A stretch of DNA of 64,000 nucleotides from an uncultured Saprospiraceae bacterium (GTDB taxonomy: Bacteria; Bacteroidota; Bacteroidia; Chitinophagales; Saprospiraceae). The notes beneath the pieces are model-generated. The model saw nothing but the letters and a program-made list of their open reading frames with translations. It ran no database searches and had not been told where the DNA came from. The number at the start of each line of letters is the position of its first letter. Position 1 is the first letter of the stretch. Both the position numbers and the translations under genes were made by a program. The stretch lies in assembly GCA_937139495.1 (NCBI GenBank), contig CAKZQC010000031.1, positions 1-64,000 of the forward strand, in the 5' to 3' direction. Shown piece by piece: positions 54,653 through 61,882 of this stretch.

Positions 54653-54907
54653 ATGGGAAAAGTAATCGCCAGAGAGTTTATTTGGCTTATCGTAGCATTA
54701 ATCGTCGCTATTCCTTTAGGAATTGTGTTTTTGTGGTTTTTTGGATTTACAAGAGAAATTATCGACTTACAAGAGCGAAAAAACTGGATTTTTCTGCTTT
54801 ATCTAGCAGGATATTTTACTTCTTTCGCAGGTATTTATATCATTCGGTTCGTCATGATGGCACTTAGTGCCTTGACTAAGCCAGAGGACGAAGAAGACGA
54901 GGAGTAA
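54653..54907 (+). CDS. Small two-helix membrane protein preceding the CIS cap gene
   Basis: The 84 residues have two membrane segments (IWLIVALIVAIPLGIVFLWF; then WIFLLYLAGYFTSFAGIYII) and an acidic tail of Asp/Glu (KPEDEEDEE). Its position, about 100 bases after the GH18 gene and 60 before the cap gene, suggests it belongs to one of these groups. A membrane-attachment role for the injection system is possible but unproven. Unrecognised family. Confidence 0.65.
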   Translation: MGKVIAREFIWLIVALIVAIPLGIVFLWFFGFTREIIDLQERKNWIFLLYLAGYFTSFAGIYIIRFVMMALSALTKPEDEEDEE

Positions 54908-54967
54908 CAGTAGGTATCTAATATTGAGCAATTGCTAATCTGATTGCTACCCAAAAAAAATAGACCA

Positions 54968-55525
54968 ATGATTCATCAAGTATTCGAGGCAATGACTGCC
55001 GATATCAATCGATTCTTAAAATCGAAACACGATATTACAGAAGATAAAGTAGTAGCGTCTAGCATCATGAACGCCGATGGCAGTATCGCTATACAAGAAC
55101 CTGACAAGGTCATTATGACGCTGGCAAATATCGAAGCCGATAGAATGCAAAGTAATATTGGCAACTACAAAAAAACACCTAAAGGATTTGTGAAAGAAAA
55201 ACCAGCGATCAACGTGAATATGACCGTTGTTTTTTCTGCCTATTTTTCGAGTGAAAATTACTTGGAAGGTTTGAAATTTATCTCCTCAATTATTGCTTAC
55301 TTTCAGAGCAACTCGGGCAATTTTACGCCCAAAAATATGCCTGCCCTTAGCAATATAACCGATAGGATAACCGCAGAATTGATTAGTTTAGACGCTAGAG
55401 ACCTCAACAATCTTTGGGGACCGTTGGGTTCCAAGTATATGCCTTCGGTTATTTATAGAGTCAAAACATTGCCAATTCGACACGAATTACCTGTGTTACC
55501 AACCCCGATTATTGTCAAAACATAG
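54968..55525 (+). CDS. CIS tail-terminator/cap protein, DUF4255 (Pvc16 N-terminal) family
   Basis: The ATG at 54968 gives 185 residues; a TTG eight codons upstream is unlikely. The sequence MIHQVFEAMTADINRFL, VIMTLANIEADRMQS and the end HELPVLPTPIIVK resemble the Pvc16/Afp16-type DUF4255 proteins, which cap the inner tube and sheath of contractile injection systems and set their assembly end. It opens the structural part of the CIS locus, in cluster with the sheath gene 1.3 kb downstream. Family recognition is by eye only. Confidence 0.8.
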   Translation: MIHQVFEAMTADINRFLKSKHDITEDKVVASSIMNADGSIAIQEPDKVIMTLANIEADRMQSNIGNYKKTPKGFVKEKPAINVNMTVVFSAYFSSENYLEGLKFISSIIAYFQSNSGNFTPKNMPALSNITDRITAELISLDARDLNNLWGPLGSKYMPSVIYRVKTLPIRHELPVLPTPIIVKT

Positions 55526-55609
55526 CAGAATTTGTATCTTGAATATGTCTTATATCCTGAATACGTCTTGTATTTTGAATACGCGTTCGCAACTATAATA
55601 TAATAAATC

Positions 55610-56743
55610 ATGGCCAGAAAAAGAGTAAGTAAAAGAAGTAGTAAGGCATCGGTTTTTCCGAAGATGCAATTGTCCTTTATCAATAAGTACAATGCCTTGA
55701 TGTCGGTATCCGTTCAGCATGATTTTTTCAATTCAGGCAATTTTCCTACTCTTAAAATTAAGCCAACCAATACCACTTTGGAGCTATTGCAACGCAATAA
55801 TATGCAGTTTCGTGAGCAAGGAGGTGGGTTCTTGTTGGGCTATGCCGAATCTGATGCTTATTCGCCTGTGCGAGATATGAAAAAACCGCTACAACTCTCC
55901 TTTACATTGGAGTTGGCAGATGCTACCGTATATAACTACACGGATATTCCGTTTGAGTTTGATGACACCATTTATTATTTCAATAATAAAGCCCTCGAAA
56001 AAGACGAAACAGAGTACATGAATTTGTCGAACGAGCGCTACGTGACAGGTGATGACCGCTTGGATATATTGCCTCCTATGTTCGATCACGACTTTGACGA
56101 GCCACAAGAGGCAGGCGTAGAGGTACAGGTTGTCAATGCCTCAGAGGAAGTAGTGTTTGAGCAAGAAGTAACAGAAGGACACTCCAATATACAGATTAAT
56201 CTAGCTAGAGAGCCAGAAGGTAAATACACCTTATTGGTTGATGGACTAGAAGAATATTCATTCTACCTATATACCGCACTCAAAAAGATATTTGGAGCGA
56301 TTGATATTATTATAGATAAGGACGAAATAGGAGAGTATAGTTTTTATGATGCCGATGGCAATATCGTATTGCAAGAATATAATATTCATTTTAAGGCAAG
56401 AAAAGTCCGCTGGAAATATATTTTTATAGAAAATAACATCGAAAGACAGCATCAAGAACACCAAATCCAGGACATTTTAAGAAAAAATAGTAATAACGCT
56501 ATAAAATTCTTAGAGGCAGAAGAAGAAGAAAGCCTTGATGGAAGGTCGGTCTATTCAGTATGGACAGAAGACCCTATACCATTCAAACAGAGTCAGTTAT
56601 ATCAATTTAAGATGAAGAGTAAACGGGGCAAAAATGGGATAGATTGGGTGACTGATTTGCCCAATGCAAGCCCTAAAGATGATTTAAAAGTAAATTCTTT
56701 GGATAAAGATGAGGTTTATTCAGAATTAATAGTATATTTGTAA
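55610..56743 (+). CDS. CIS-associated protein of unknown function
   Basis: The 377-residue protein starts with a basic segment (MARKRVSKRSSKASVFPKMQ), then beta-rich domains (YNALMSVSVQHDFFNSGNFP; PLQLSFTLELADATVYNYT) and an acidic middle. It has no signal peptide or membrane segment. It sits between the cap and sheath genes, spaced 84 and 117 bases from them, so a structural or cap-related role is likely. No family is recognised with confidence. Confidence 0.65.
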   Translation: MARKRVSKRSSKASVFPKMQLSFINKYNALMSVSVQHDFFNSGNFPTLKIKPTNTTLELLQRNNMQFREQGGGFLLGYAESDAYSPVRDMKKPLQLSFTLELADATVYNYTDIPFEFDDTIYYFNNKALEKDETEYMNLSNERYVTGDDRLDILPPMFDHDFDEPQEAGVEVQVVNASEEVVFEQEVTEGHSNIQINLAREPEGKYTLLVDGLEEYSFYLYTALKKIFGAIDIIIDKDEIGEYSFYDADGNIVLQEYNIHFKARKVRWKYIFIENNIERQHQEHQIQDILRKNSNNAIKFLEAEEEESLDGRSVYSVWTEDPIPFKQSQLYQFKMKSKRGKNGIDWVTDLPNASPKDDLKVNSLDKDEVYSELIVYL

Positions 56744-56860
56744 GGTAATGTTTGTCAAAGGACAGATAATACAAAATAAAGTTTCTTAAGATTGACGTCA
56801 AACAAAACAAGAAGCAAAAACTAAATTCATTAAATTAACTAAATTTAAACAAATTTTATC

Positions 56861-58354
56861 ATGGCTAAGCAGTATGCAACACCAGGCGTGTACATTGAAG
56901 AAAAAAGCGCCTTTTCCAACTCGGTGGTAGCTGTAAGTACAGCAATTCCAGCATTCGTTGGTTATACTGAAAGAGCATCAGCAGGTAAAAGAGACCTGAC
57001 TAACACTCCATTGCGTGTGACTTCTCTAGTAGAATTCATTAGCTACTTCGGAGGTGCTCCAACTACTACTTTTACTCTAGAAAGTGATGGTGATAACTAT
57101 TCTTTGACTCCTGATGAAGGATCAAACTACCTATTGTTCCGTTCAGTCCAATTGTTCTATGCGAACGGTGGAGGAACTTGCTACATCGTATCTGTAGGTA
57201 ACTACGCTACTGGCGTACGTGCAGCAGAATTGATTGGTGAAGAAACAGGTGGAGGTATTACTTCTCTATTGAAAGAGCAAGAGCCTACTCTATTGGTGAT
57301 TCCTGATGCAGTACTTTTGAGTGCTGAAGAATGTGGATCAGTACAACAAGCTATGTTGAAGCACTGTGGTGCTGACACTCGTAGCCGTTTCTCTATCTTG
57401 GATGTACATGAAGGTTACAAATCAAGAACATTATTGGACGACGATGTTGTAACATCTTCTCGTATGTCTTATGGTGGTAACTTCTTGGATTTTGGTGCTT
57501 CTTACTACCCTTGGTTGAACACTACTATTGTATCTGCTGACGATTTAGACTACAACAACATTAGCAATGCAGGTGCATTGGTTGAATTGTTGAACGGTGA
57601 AGTAGATGATAACGTTTCTGCTGGTTTCGTGAAATCAGAAAAAGGAGACTTGATCAAATCAGAAATTGGTAAAATCGAAGACGAAGATGCTAACGCATAT
57701 TCTGTTGATAACCTATTGAAAGCAGTTAGCCCAGTATATAACGATATCTTGGGTCAAATGAAAGAAGTATTGAACGTATTGCCTCCTTCAGCAGCTATCG
57801 CTGGTATCTACTCTTTGGTAGATAGCACAGTAGGGGTATTCAAAGCACCTGCTAACGTAAGTGTGTCAAGCGTACTTTCTCCAACTGTTAATATCAATGC
57901 AGAAGAGCAAGAAGATTTGAACTTGCCATTGAACGGTAAAGCAGTAAATGCGATCCGTCCATTCGTAGGGAAAGGTACACTCGTATGGGGTGCTCGTACT
58001 TTAGATGGTAACAGTGGTGACTGGCGTTATGTTAACGTTCGTCGTACAATGATCATGCTAGAGCAATCTATCAAGTTTGCTTGTGAGCCATTTGTATTCC
58101 GTCCAAATGATACTAACACTTGGTTGTCTGTAAGAACTATGTGTTCTAACTTCCTACGTAGCCAATGGCAACAAGGAGCTTTGGTAGGTACTTCAGAAGC
58201 AGAAGCATTCGAAGTAGAATGTGGATTGGGAACAACTATGACTCCTCAAGATGTAGTAGATGGCTACATGAAAGTGTCAATTAAAGTTGCTATCTCTCGC
58301 CCTGCTGAGTTTATCGTAATCACATTCCAGCAGAAAATGCCTGGTGGTGAATAG
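56861..58354 (+). CDS. Contractile injection system sheath protein
   Basis: The 497 residues begin MAKQYATPGVYIEEKSAFSN, the classic tail-sheath opening. The C-terminal part RTMIMLEQSIKFACEPFVFRPND is the conserved sheath domain that interlocks neighbouring subunits. The middle carries an inserted surface domain. The protein forms the contractile tube around the inner tube; contraction drives the inner tube out. Codon choice (GGT, CGT, GAA, TCT) is more uniform than in neighbouring genes, consistent with high expression. A weak hairpin follows, then the inner tube gene. Confidence 0.93.
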   Translation: MAKQYATPGVYIEEKSAFSNSVVAVSTAIPAFVGYTERASAGKRDLTNTPLRVTSLVEFISYFGGAPTTTFTLESDGDNYSLTPDEGSNYLLFRSVQLFYANGGGTCYIVSVGNYATGVRAAELIGEETGGGITSLLKEQEPTLLVIPDAVLLSAEECGSVQQAMLKHCGADTRSRFSILDVHEGYKSRTLLDDDVVTSSRMSYGGNFLDFGASYYPWLNTTIVSADDLDYNNISNAGALVELLNGEVDDNVSAGFVKSEKGDLIKSEIGKIEDEDANAYSVDNLLKAVSPVYNDILGQMKEVLNVLPPSAAIAGIYSLVDSTVGVFKAPANVSVSSVLSPTVNINAEEQEDLNLPLNGKAVNAIRPFVGKGTLVWGARTLDGNSGDWRYVNVRRTMIMLEQSIKFACEPFVFRPNDTNTWLSVRTMCSNFLRSQWQQGALVGTSEAEAFEVECGLGTTMTPQDVVDGYMKVSIKVAISRPAEFIVITFQQKMPGGE

Positions 58355-58375
58355 GATTTAGCTCACCATAGCTAA

Positions 58376-58400
58376 GGCTAACCAGACAAATGAGTTAGCC
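58376..58400 (+). promoter_or_regulatory. Weak hairpin between sheath and tube genes
   Basis: GGCTAAC (58376-58382) pairs with GTTAGCC (58394-58400), followed by an AT-rich run. It could protect the sheath mRNA end or attenuate transcription into the tube gene. Confidence 0.4.
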
Positions 58401-58447
58401 ATCTTATTTTATTAATTTTTTTTGAAAATATTTAAACTCAATATATC

Positions 58448-58927
58448 ATGTCTGATTACACAGAAAACGCGGTGAATCCGTTTGAGTGGCCAATGGCGAA
58501 GTTCTTCTTCCGTGTCACTATCGATGGTTTGCCAGAACTAGGTTTCCAAACAGTGGAAGGTCTAGAATCAGAAACTTCAGTAATCGAGTATCGTCCAGGT
58601 AATACTCAATTCTTGTTCAAATCTAAAAGACCAGGTTTGGTTTCTTACTCTAACATGACTTTGAAAAAAGGTGCCTTTCTAGGACAGCCTGATTTGAAAG
58701 AATGGTGGAACTTCTACGCATGGGAAATTGCTAGCAATCGTAACGAGCGTAAAGAAATTTTGGTTGAATTGATGAATGAAGCAGGTGACGTAGAAGTTGC
58801 TTGGACTATCAAAGGAGCTTTCCCAGTGAAATATACTCCGCCATCAATGGATGCTGAAGCTGATTCTGAAGCAGCAGTAGAGGAGATCGAAATTGCTTAC
58901 GAATCTTTCACTATCGAGTGGCAATAA
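58448..58927 (+). CDS. CIS inner tube protein (gp19/Pvc1-type)
   Basis: The 159 residues match the T4 gp19-like tube family: an N-terminal PFEWPMAKFFFRVTIDG, VEGLESETSVIEYR, a YSNMTLKKGAF strand pair and a C-terminal EIAYESFTIEW. Hexameric rings of this protein stack into the inner tube. Codon use is optimised as in the sheath gene. A strong terminator at 58967-59000 follows at once, so the sheath and tube form a unit that is not read evenly into later genes. Confidence 0.92.
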   Translation: MSDYTENAVNPFEWPMAKFFFRVTIDGLPELGFQTVEGLESETSVIEYRPGNTQFLFKSKRPGLVSYSNMTLKKGAFLGQPDLKEWWNFYAWEIASNRNERKEILVELMNEAGDVEVAWTIKGAFPVKYTPPSMDAEADSEAAVEEIEIAYESFTIEWQ

Positions 58928-58966
58928 GCCAACAATATAGTCGTATAGAAACGATCCATATTATAC

Positions 58967-59000
58967 AAAAGTCTAACAACATTACTGTTGTTAGACTTTT
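58967..59000 (+). terminator. Strong terminator after the inner tube gene
   Basis: AAAAGTCTAACAAC (58967-58980) pairs perfectly with GTTGTTAGACTTTT (58987-59000) over a six-base loop, followed by TTTTTTG. Confidence 0.9.
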
Positions 59001-59100
59001 TTTTTGTCTGAAGCCAGTAGAACTTATTAGGAGTCAGACAAAAGTTCGCAGCGTATTGTAAGATATATTTTAAATGCTAAATGAATAGCCTAAAAATTAA

Positions 59101-59169
59101 GCAGATGTATCTGGTAACCACCCCCAATGTTCTTTTGAATCAAGACTTTGAAGTGGTTACCAAATCTGC
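59101..59169. repeat. Imperfect inverted repeat / RNA hairpin
   Basis: GCAGAT (59101-59106) and TGGTAACCAC (59112-59121) pair with GTGGTTACCA (59153-59162) and ATCTGC (59164-59169), with a small internal bulge and a 31-base loop. It lies about 320 bases before the next gene. Confidence 0.6.
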
Positions 59170-59490
59170 CAATAGTAATGAAAACAAATTTATGACATCT
59201 AAAATTTGTGTCCACCTACAAGGTCTTTTATTATAAATAAAGTATCAATAAGTTAAAAAAAAGAACGATTGCTCTAGCCATAAAAAAAGAATAAAAGCAC
59301 TGGCACAAAAAATAATTCTGCTAAACCCTAATTTCACTTTAAATATGTTTTGTGTTTATCAAATATGTTTTGTATTTTAGACTTCGTATAGATAAATAGA
59401 CTTTGAGTAGCAATCAATTGCAATACCCATACACCTATTAGAATCATCCAAATTACCAATATTCCGAATCCACTTTAGACAACTAAAACT

Positions 59491-60885
59491 ATGTTTGGCA
59501 ACAATTTTAACAATAGCAGTTCGCACTATCAAGAATGGCCCCTCTCCAAATTTTCATTCAAGATAAGTATAGGAGGTTTTTCGGGTGAACTCGACTTCGA
59601 AACCATGGATGGGCTAGGAGCAACAGTAGCAAAAATGGAATTTAGGGATGGAAACTCTAAGAAATTCCATAAACAGCACCGCCCTACGCTTACTTCTTAT
59701 GATCCCGTTACACTCAAGAAAGGAATGTTTCAGGGCGACTCAGAGATTTATGACTGGTTTTCCAATGTATCATCAGGTGCTTTGTTTGGTGACGCTCGTA
59801 CCGTCACTATCAAACTGACAGAAATTGATTTCGGAATGGGAGGACTTGGTGGTAGTCATCGTGTCTTGTTTCAGTGGACACTCGATAAAGCTTATGTTAC
59901 TAAATTTACACCACCATCATTAGATGGAGGAGCAGAGTCGGAGCCAGCAGTAGAAGAACTCGAAATTTCATATCAGTCCTTTACCGCTAATGCCAATCCT
60001 TTGGTATTGCCGAGCACGTCAATGCAGAATAAGTCACTGCCACCTATCAATCTGAAGCGTACCGCTATTAGCGAAGACCTGACCTACCAAAAAGTAGATT
60101 TGACGCGTGAGGTAGAAGAAGCAGACACCGAGGCTATCAATGCCGCTAGAGCTGCCGCTCAAGAACAACGCGAAAAAGATAGAGCTGCTGCCAACGCAGC
60201 CAATGAAGAGGCGCGATTAGCAGCGGAGGCAGAAGCAGAAGCAGAAAAAGAAGCTCAAAAAGAAGCGTTTGACGCTGCCAAGCAAGCTCAAAATGATGCT
60301 GCCGCAGAAGAAAATGAAGCCTACGAGAAACCAGAACAAGAAGAAAAGGAAGAAAAAGAAGAAGAAGCTGCTAACACAGCTGAAGTTCCAGATGTAAATG
60401 TATCGTCAGGTCTGAATCCAAACAGTGTTAGTCGTGAAGCGGCTGATATGAACGTATCGGAAAATAAAGACGCCGCCGAAAAAGAAGAACAAGATAACTT
60501 GACAACTAGCGAAGACATCGACATGGAAGATAATTCGGACGATGAGAAAGTAGATCTGACTCGTGAAGCGGATGAAATGAATGTATCTGAAAATGATGAA
60601 GCTGCTGAAAAAGAAGAGCAAGATAACTTGACGACTAGCGAAGACATCGACATGGAAGATAATTCGGACGATGAGAAAGTAGATCTGACTCGTGAAGTAG
60701 AAGAGCGAGATATAGACGCTATCAATGCCGCTAGAGAGGAAGCCAAAGCTGCTCGTGATGCTGCACGTGACGAACAAAATGCAGCCAATGAAGCTGCCCG
60801 TGAAAAACGAGAAGAGGAAAACGAGAAAAAACAAGATGAACAACGTCAAGCTCGTGAAGATGCCATAGATGGTGATGATGACTAA
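59491..60885 (+). CDS. Tube-domain protein with long acidic repeat tail
   Basis: The 464-residue protein has a gp19-like tube domain at about 1-170 (YQEWPLSKFSFKISIGGFSG, MDGLGATVAKMEFRDG, SYDPVTLKKGMF, VEELEISYQSFTA), clearly related to the inner tube protein. A linker (about 170-195) and a highly charged, Ala/Glu/Asp-rich tail of some 270 residues follow. The tail includes two tandem 43-residue units with DNLTTSEDIDMEDNSDDEKV and flanking REVEE-type helices. Standard tube proteins are about 150-230 residues, so the extension is unusual. Its role may be tube priming, lumen filling or cargo docking; none is proven. Confidence 0.85.
   Translation: MFGNNFNNSSSHYQEWPLSKFSFKISIGGFSGELDFETMDGLGATVAKMEFRDGNSKKFHKQHRPTLTSYDPVTLKKGMFQGDSEIYDWFSNVSSGALFGDARTVTIKLTEIDFGMGGLGGSHRVLFQWTLDKAYVTKFTPPSLDGGAESEPAVEELEISYQSFTANANPLVLPSTSMQNKSLPPINLKRTAISEDLTYQKVDLTREVEEADTEAINAARAAAQEQREKDRAAANAANEEARLAAEAEAEAEKEAQKEAFDAAKQAQNDAAAEENEAYEKPEQEEKEEKEEEAANTAEVPDVNVSSGLNPNSVSREAADMNVSENKDAAEKEEQDNLTTSEDIDMEDNSDDEKVDLTREADEMNVSENDEAAEKEEQDNLTTSEDIDMEDNSDDEKVDLTREVEERDIDAINAAREEAKAARDAARDEQNAANEAAREKREEENEKKQDEQRQAREDAIDGDDD
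60432..60689 (+). repeat. Two tandem 129-base units in the tail coding region
   Basis: Starts of TCGTGAAG recur at 60432, 60561 and 60690, a period of 129 bases (43 codons). The last 75 or so bases of each unit, from AACAAGATAACTTG onward, are almost identical. Units can expand or shrink in frame by recombination. Confidence 0.9.
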
Positions 60886-60945
60886 TTCTCAAGTATTTGT
60901 TACGAATTGAAATAAAATAAAACAAACCACTAAACAATAAAAACC

Positions 60946-61566
60946 ATGGGTTTATTTGGAAATATAATGGGCTTTTTGGAAGAGCCAGTACCGAGTTTCT
61001 ACTTCGAAGTAGAAGTTCAAGAACGTTTAGATAGTGCTTCTGGTATTGCTAGTACTGTGATGGGAGCGGTTAGTAGCTTGATATTGGGCGATTCTGCTCC
61101 TAGCTCCAACGCTAATTCTTATCAGTCTGTGGAGGGGTTAGGAATTTCTTTCTCTACGGGTACTATCAATGAGGCTGGTTGGTCTAGTCCTCGTCCTACG
61201 TTCGACAAAATGAACAACGACGAACTGACATTAGTCCGTTATTTACGCCCCAAACACATGGGAATTATGGGCTTTTCTTTGGATCCGATGAGTGATTGGT
61301 GCAAAAAAACAATGGACTCTGCCAAACGTTGGCACGAATCTATCGAAACGAAAGATGTGATGATTTATATTTATCACCCAGCTATCAAAAATCCCTTGCC
61401 AGTAGGTCCTTCTTCTTTTCCCGTAGCAGGCTTTTTGGCACAAGAAGCTTACCCTATCAAGTGGGCTATTTCTGGACTAGATTCAATGAATGAATCGGAG
61501 CCTATCAAAGAAACGATTGTGTTGAGATATACCGAGATGCAGCGACTAGAAGTACCAATGACGTAA
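60946..61566 (+). CDS. CIS tube-initiator-like protein (gp19 family)
   Basis: The 206 residues (MGLFGNIMGFLEEPVPSFYF, YQSVEGLGISFSTGTIN, LTLVRYLRPKHM, WAISGLDSMNESEPIKETIV) show a tube-family fold with a Gly/Ser/Ala insertion (ASTVMGAVSSLILGDSAP). In related loci such proteins join the inner tube to the spike. The gene lies directly before the DUF5908-type and spike genes, which fits that role. The LysM-type adaptor found at this place in Afp/PVC loci is not visible here. Confidence 0.75.
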   Translation: MGLFGNIMGFLEEPVPSFYFEVEVQERLDSASGIASTVMGAVSSLILGDSAPSSNANSYQSVEGLGISFSTGTINEAGWSSPRPTFDKMNNDELTLVRYLRPKHMGIMGFSLDPMSDWCKKTMDSAKRWHESIETKDVMIYIYHPAIKNPLPVGPSSFPVAGFLAQEAYPIKWAISGLDSMNESEPIKETIVLRYTEMQRLEVPMT

Positions 61567-61612
61567 AAGCAGTCCTGCAAGAAATTATATCACCTATAAT
61601 ATATAGCATAAT

Positions 61613-61789
61613 ATGCCAGTATCTATCAAACAAATGACCATCAATACGAAAGTCAACAAGCAAAGTAGTGAAGAAACAAAACCTGCAGGTGGTGGCGGTG
61701 GTGGTATGTCCAAATTGGACAAAGAAGCCCTCATAGAAGAATGCCTTGCAAGAGTGAAATCAATGATTGAATACGAACTAAAACCCTAA
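61613..61789 (+). CDS. Small CIS-associated protein, DUF5908-like
   Basis: A 58-residue frame starts at the ATG at 61613 (MPVSIKQMTINTKVNKQ), continues through a hexaglycine run (GGGGGG) and ends with an amphipathic helix (DKEALIEECLARVKSMI). The MPVxIKQM start, short length and place between the tube-initiator and spike genes match the DUF5908 family, which is recurrent in eCIS loci. Function is unknown; an assembly or plug role is possible. Confidence 0.75.
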   Translation: MPVSIKQMTINTKVNKQSSEETKPAGGGGGGMSKLDKEALIEECLARVKSMIEYELKP

Positions 61790-61882
61790 AATTATTTGAT
61801 ATTAGCACGAATAGAGCCACTAAGACTATACTAATTCAGCTGAATATTAATTAAATAATTTTTATAAGAACCAAATAATACC

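Larger units (their letters stand above)
58928..59490 (+). other. Long intergenic region inside the CIS locus (563 bases)
   Basis: The region contains a terminator (58967-59000), an imperfect long hairpin (59101-59169) and a 20-base direct repeat, AAATATGTTTTGTGTTT / AAATATGTTTTGTATTT (59341-59357, 59361-59377). A 51-codon frame at 59081-59236 has no convincing protein character. A separate promoter for the downstream genes is likely here, but no consensus pair is clear. Confidence 0.6.

Noticed and set aside
59081..59236. 51-codon open frame in the CIS gap
   Set aside because: It covers the hairpin, has no recognisable motif and no neighbour spacing typical of a gene; the hairpin explains the sequence better.
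60321..60849. Long minus-strand frames opposite the acidic tail
   Set aside because: They arise from the low-complexity GAA/GAT-rich coding strand read backwards and give Ser/Phe-rich nonsense.
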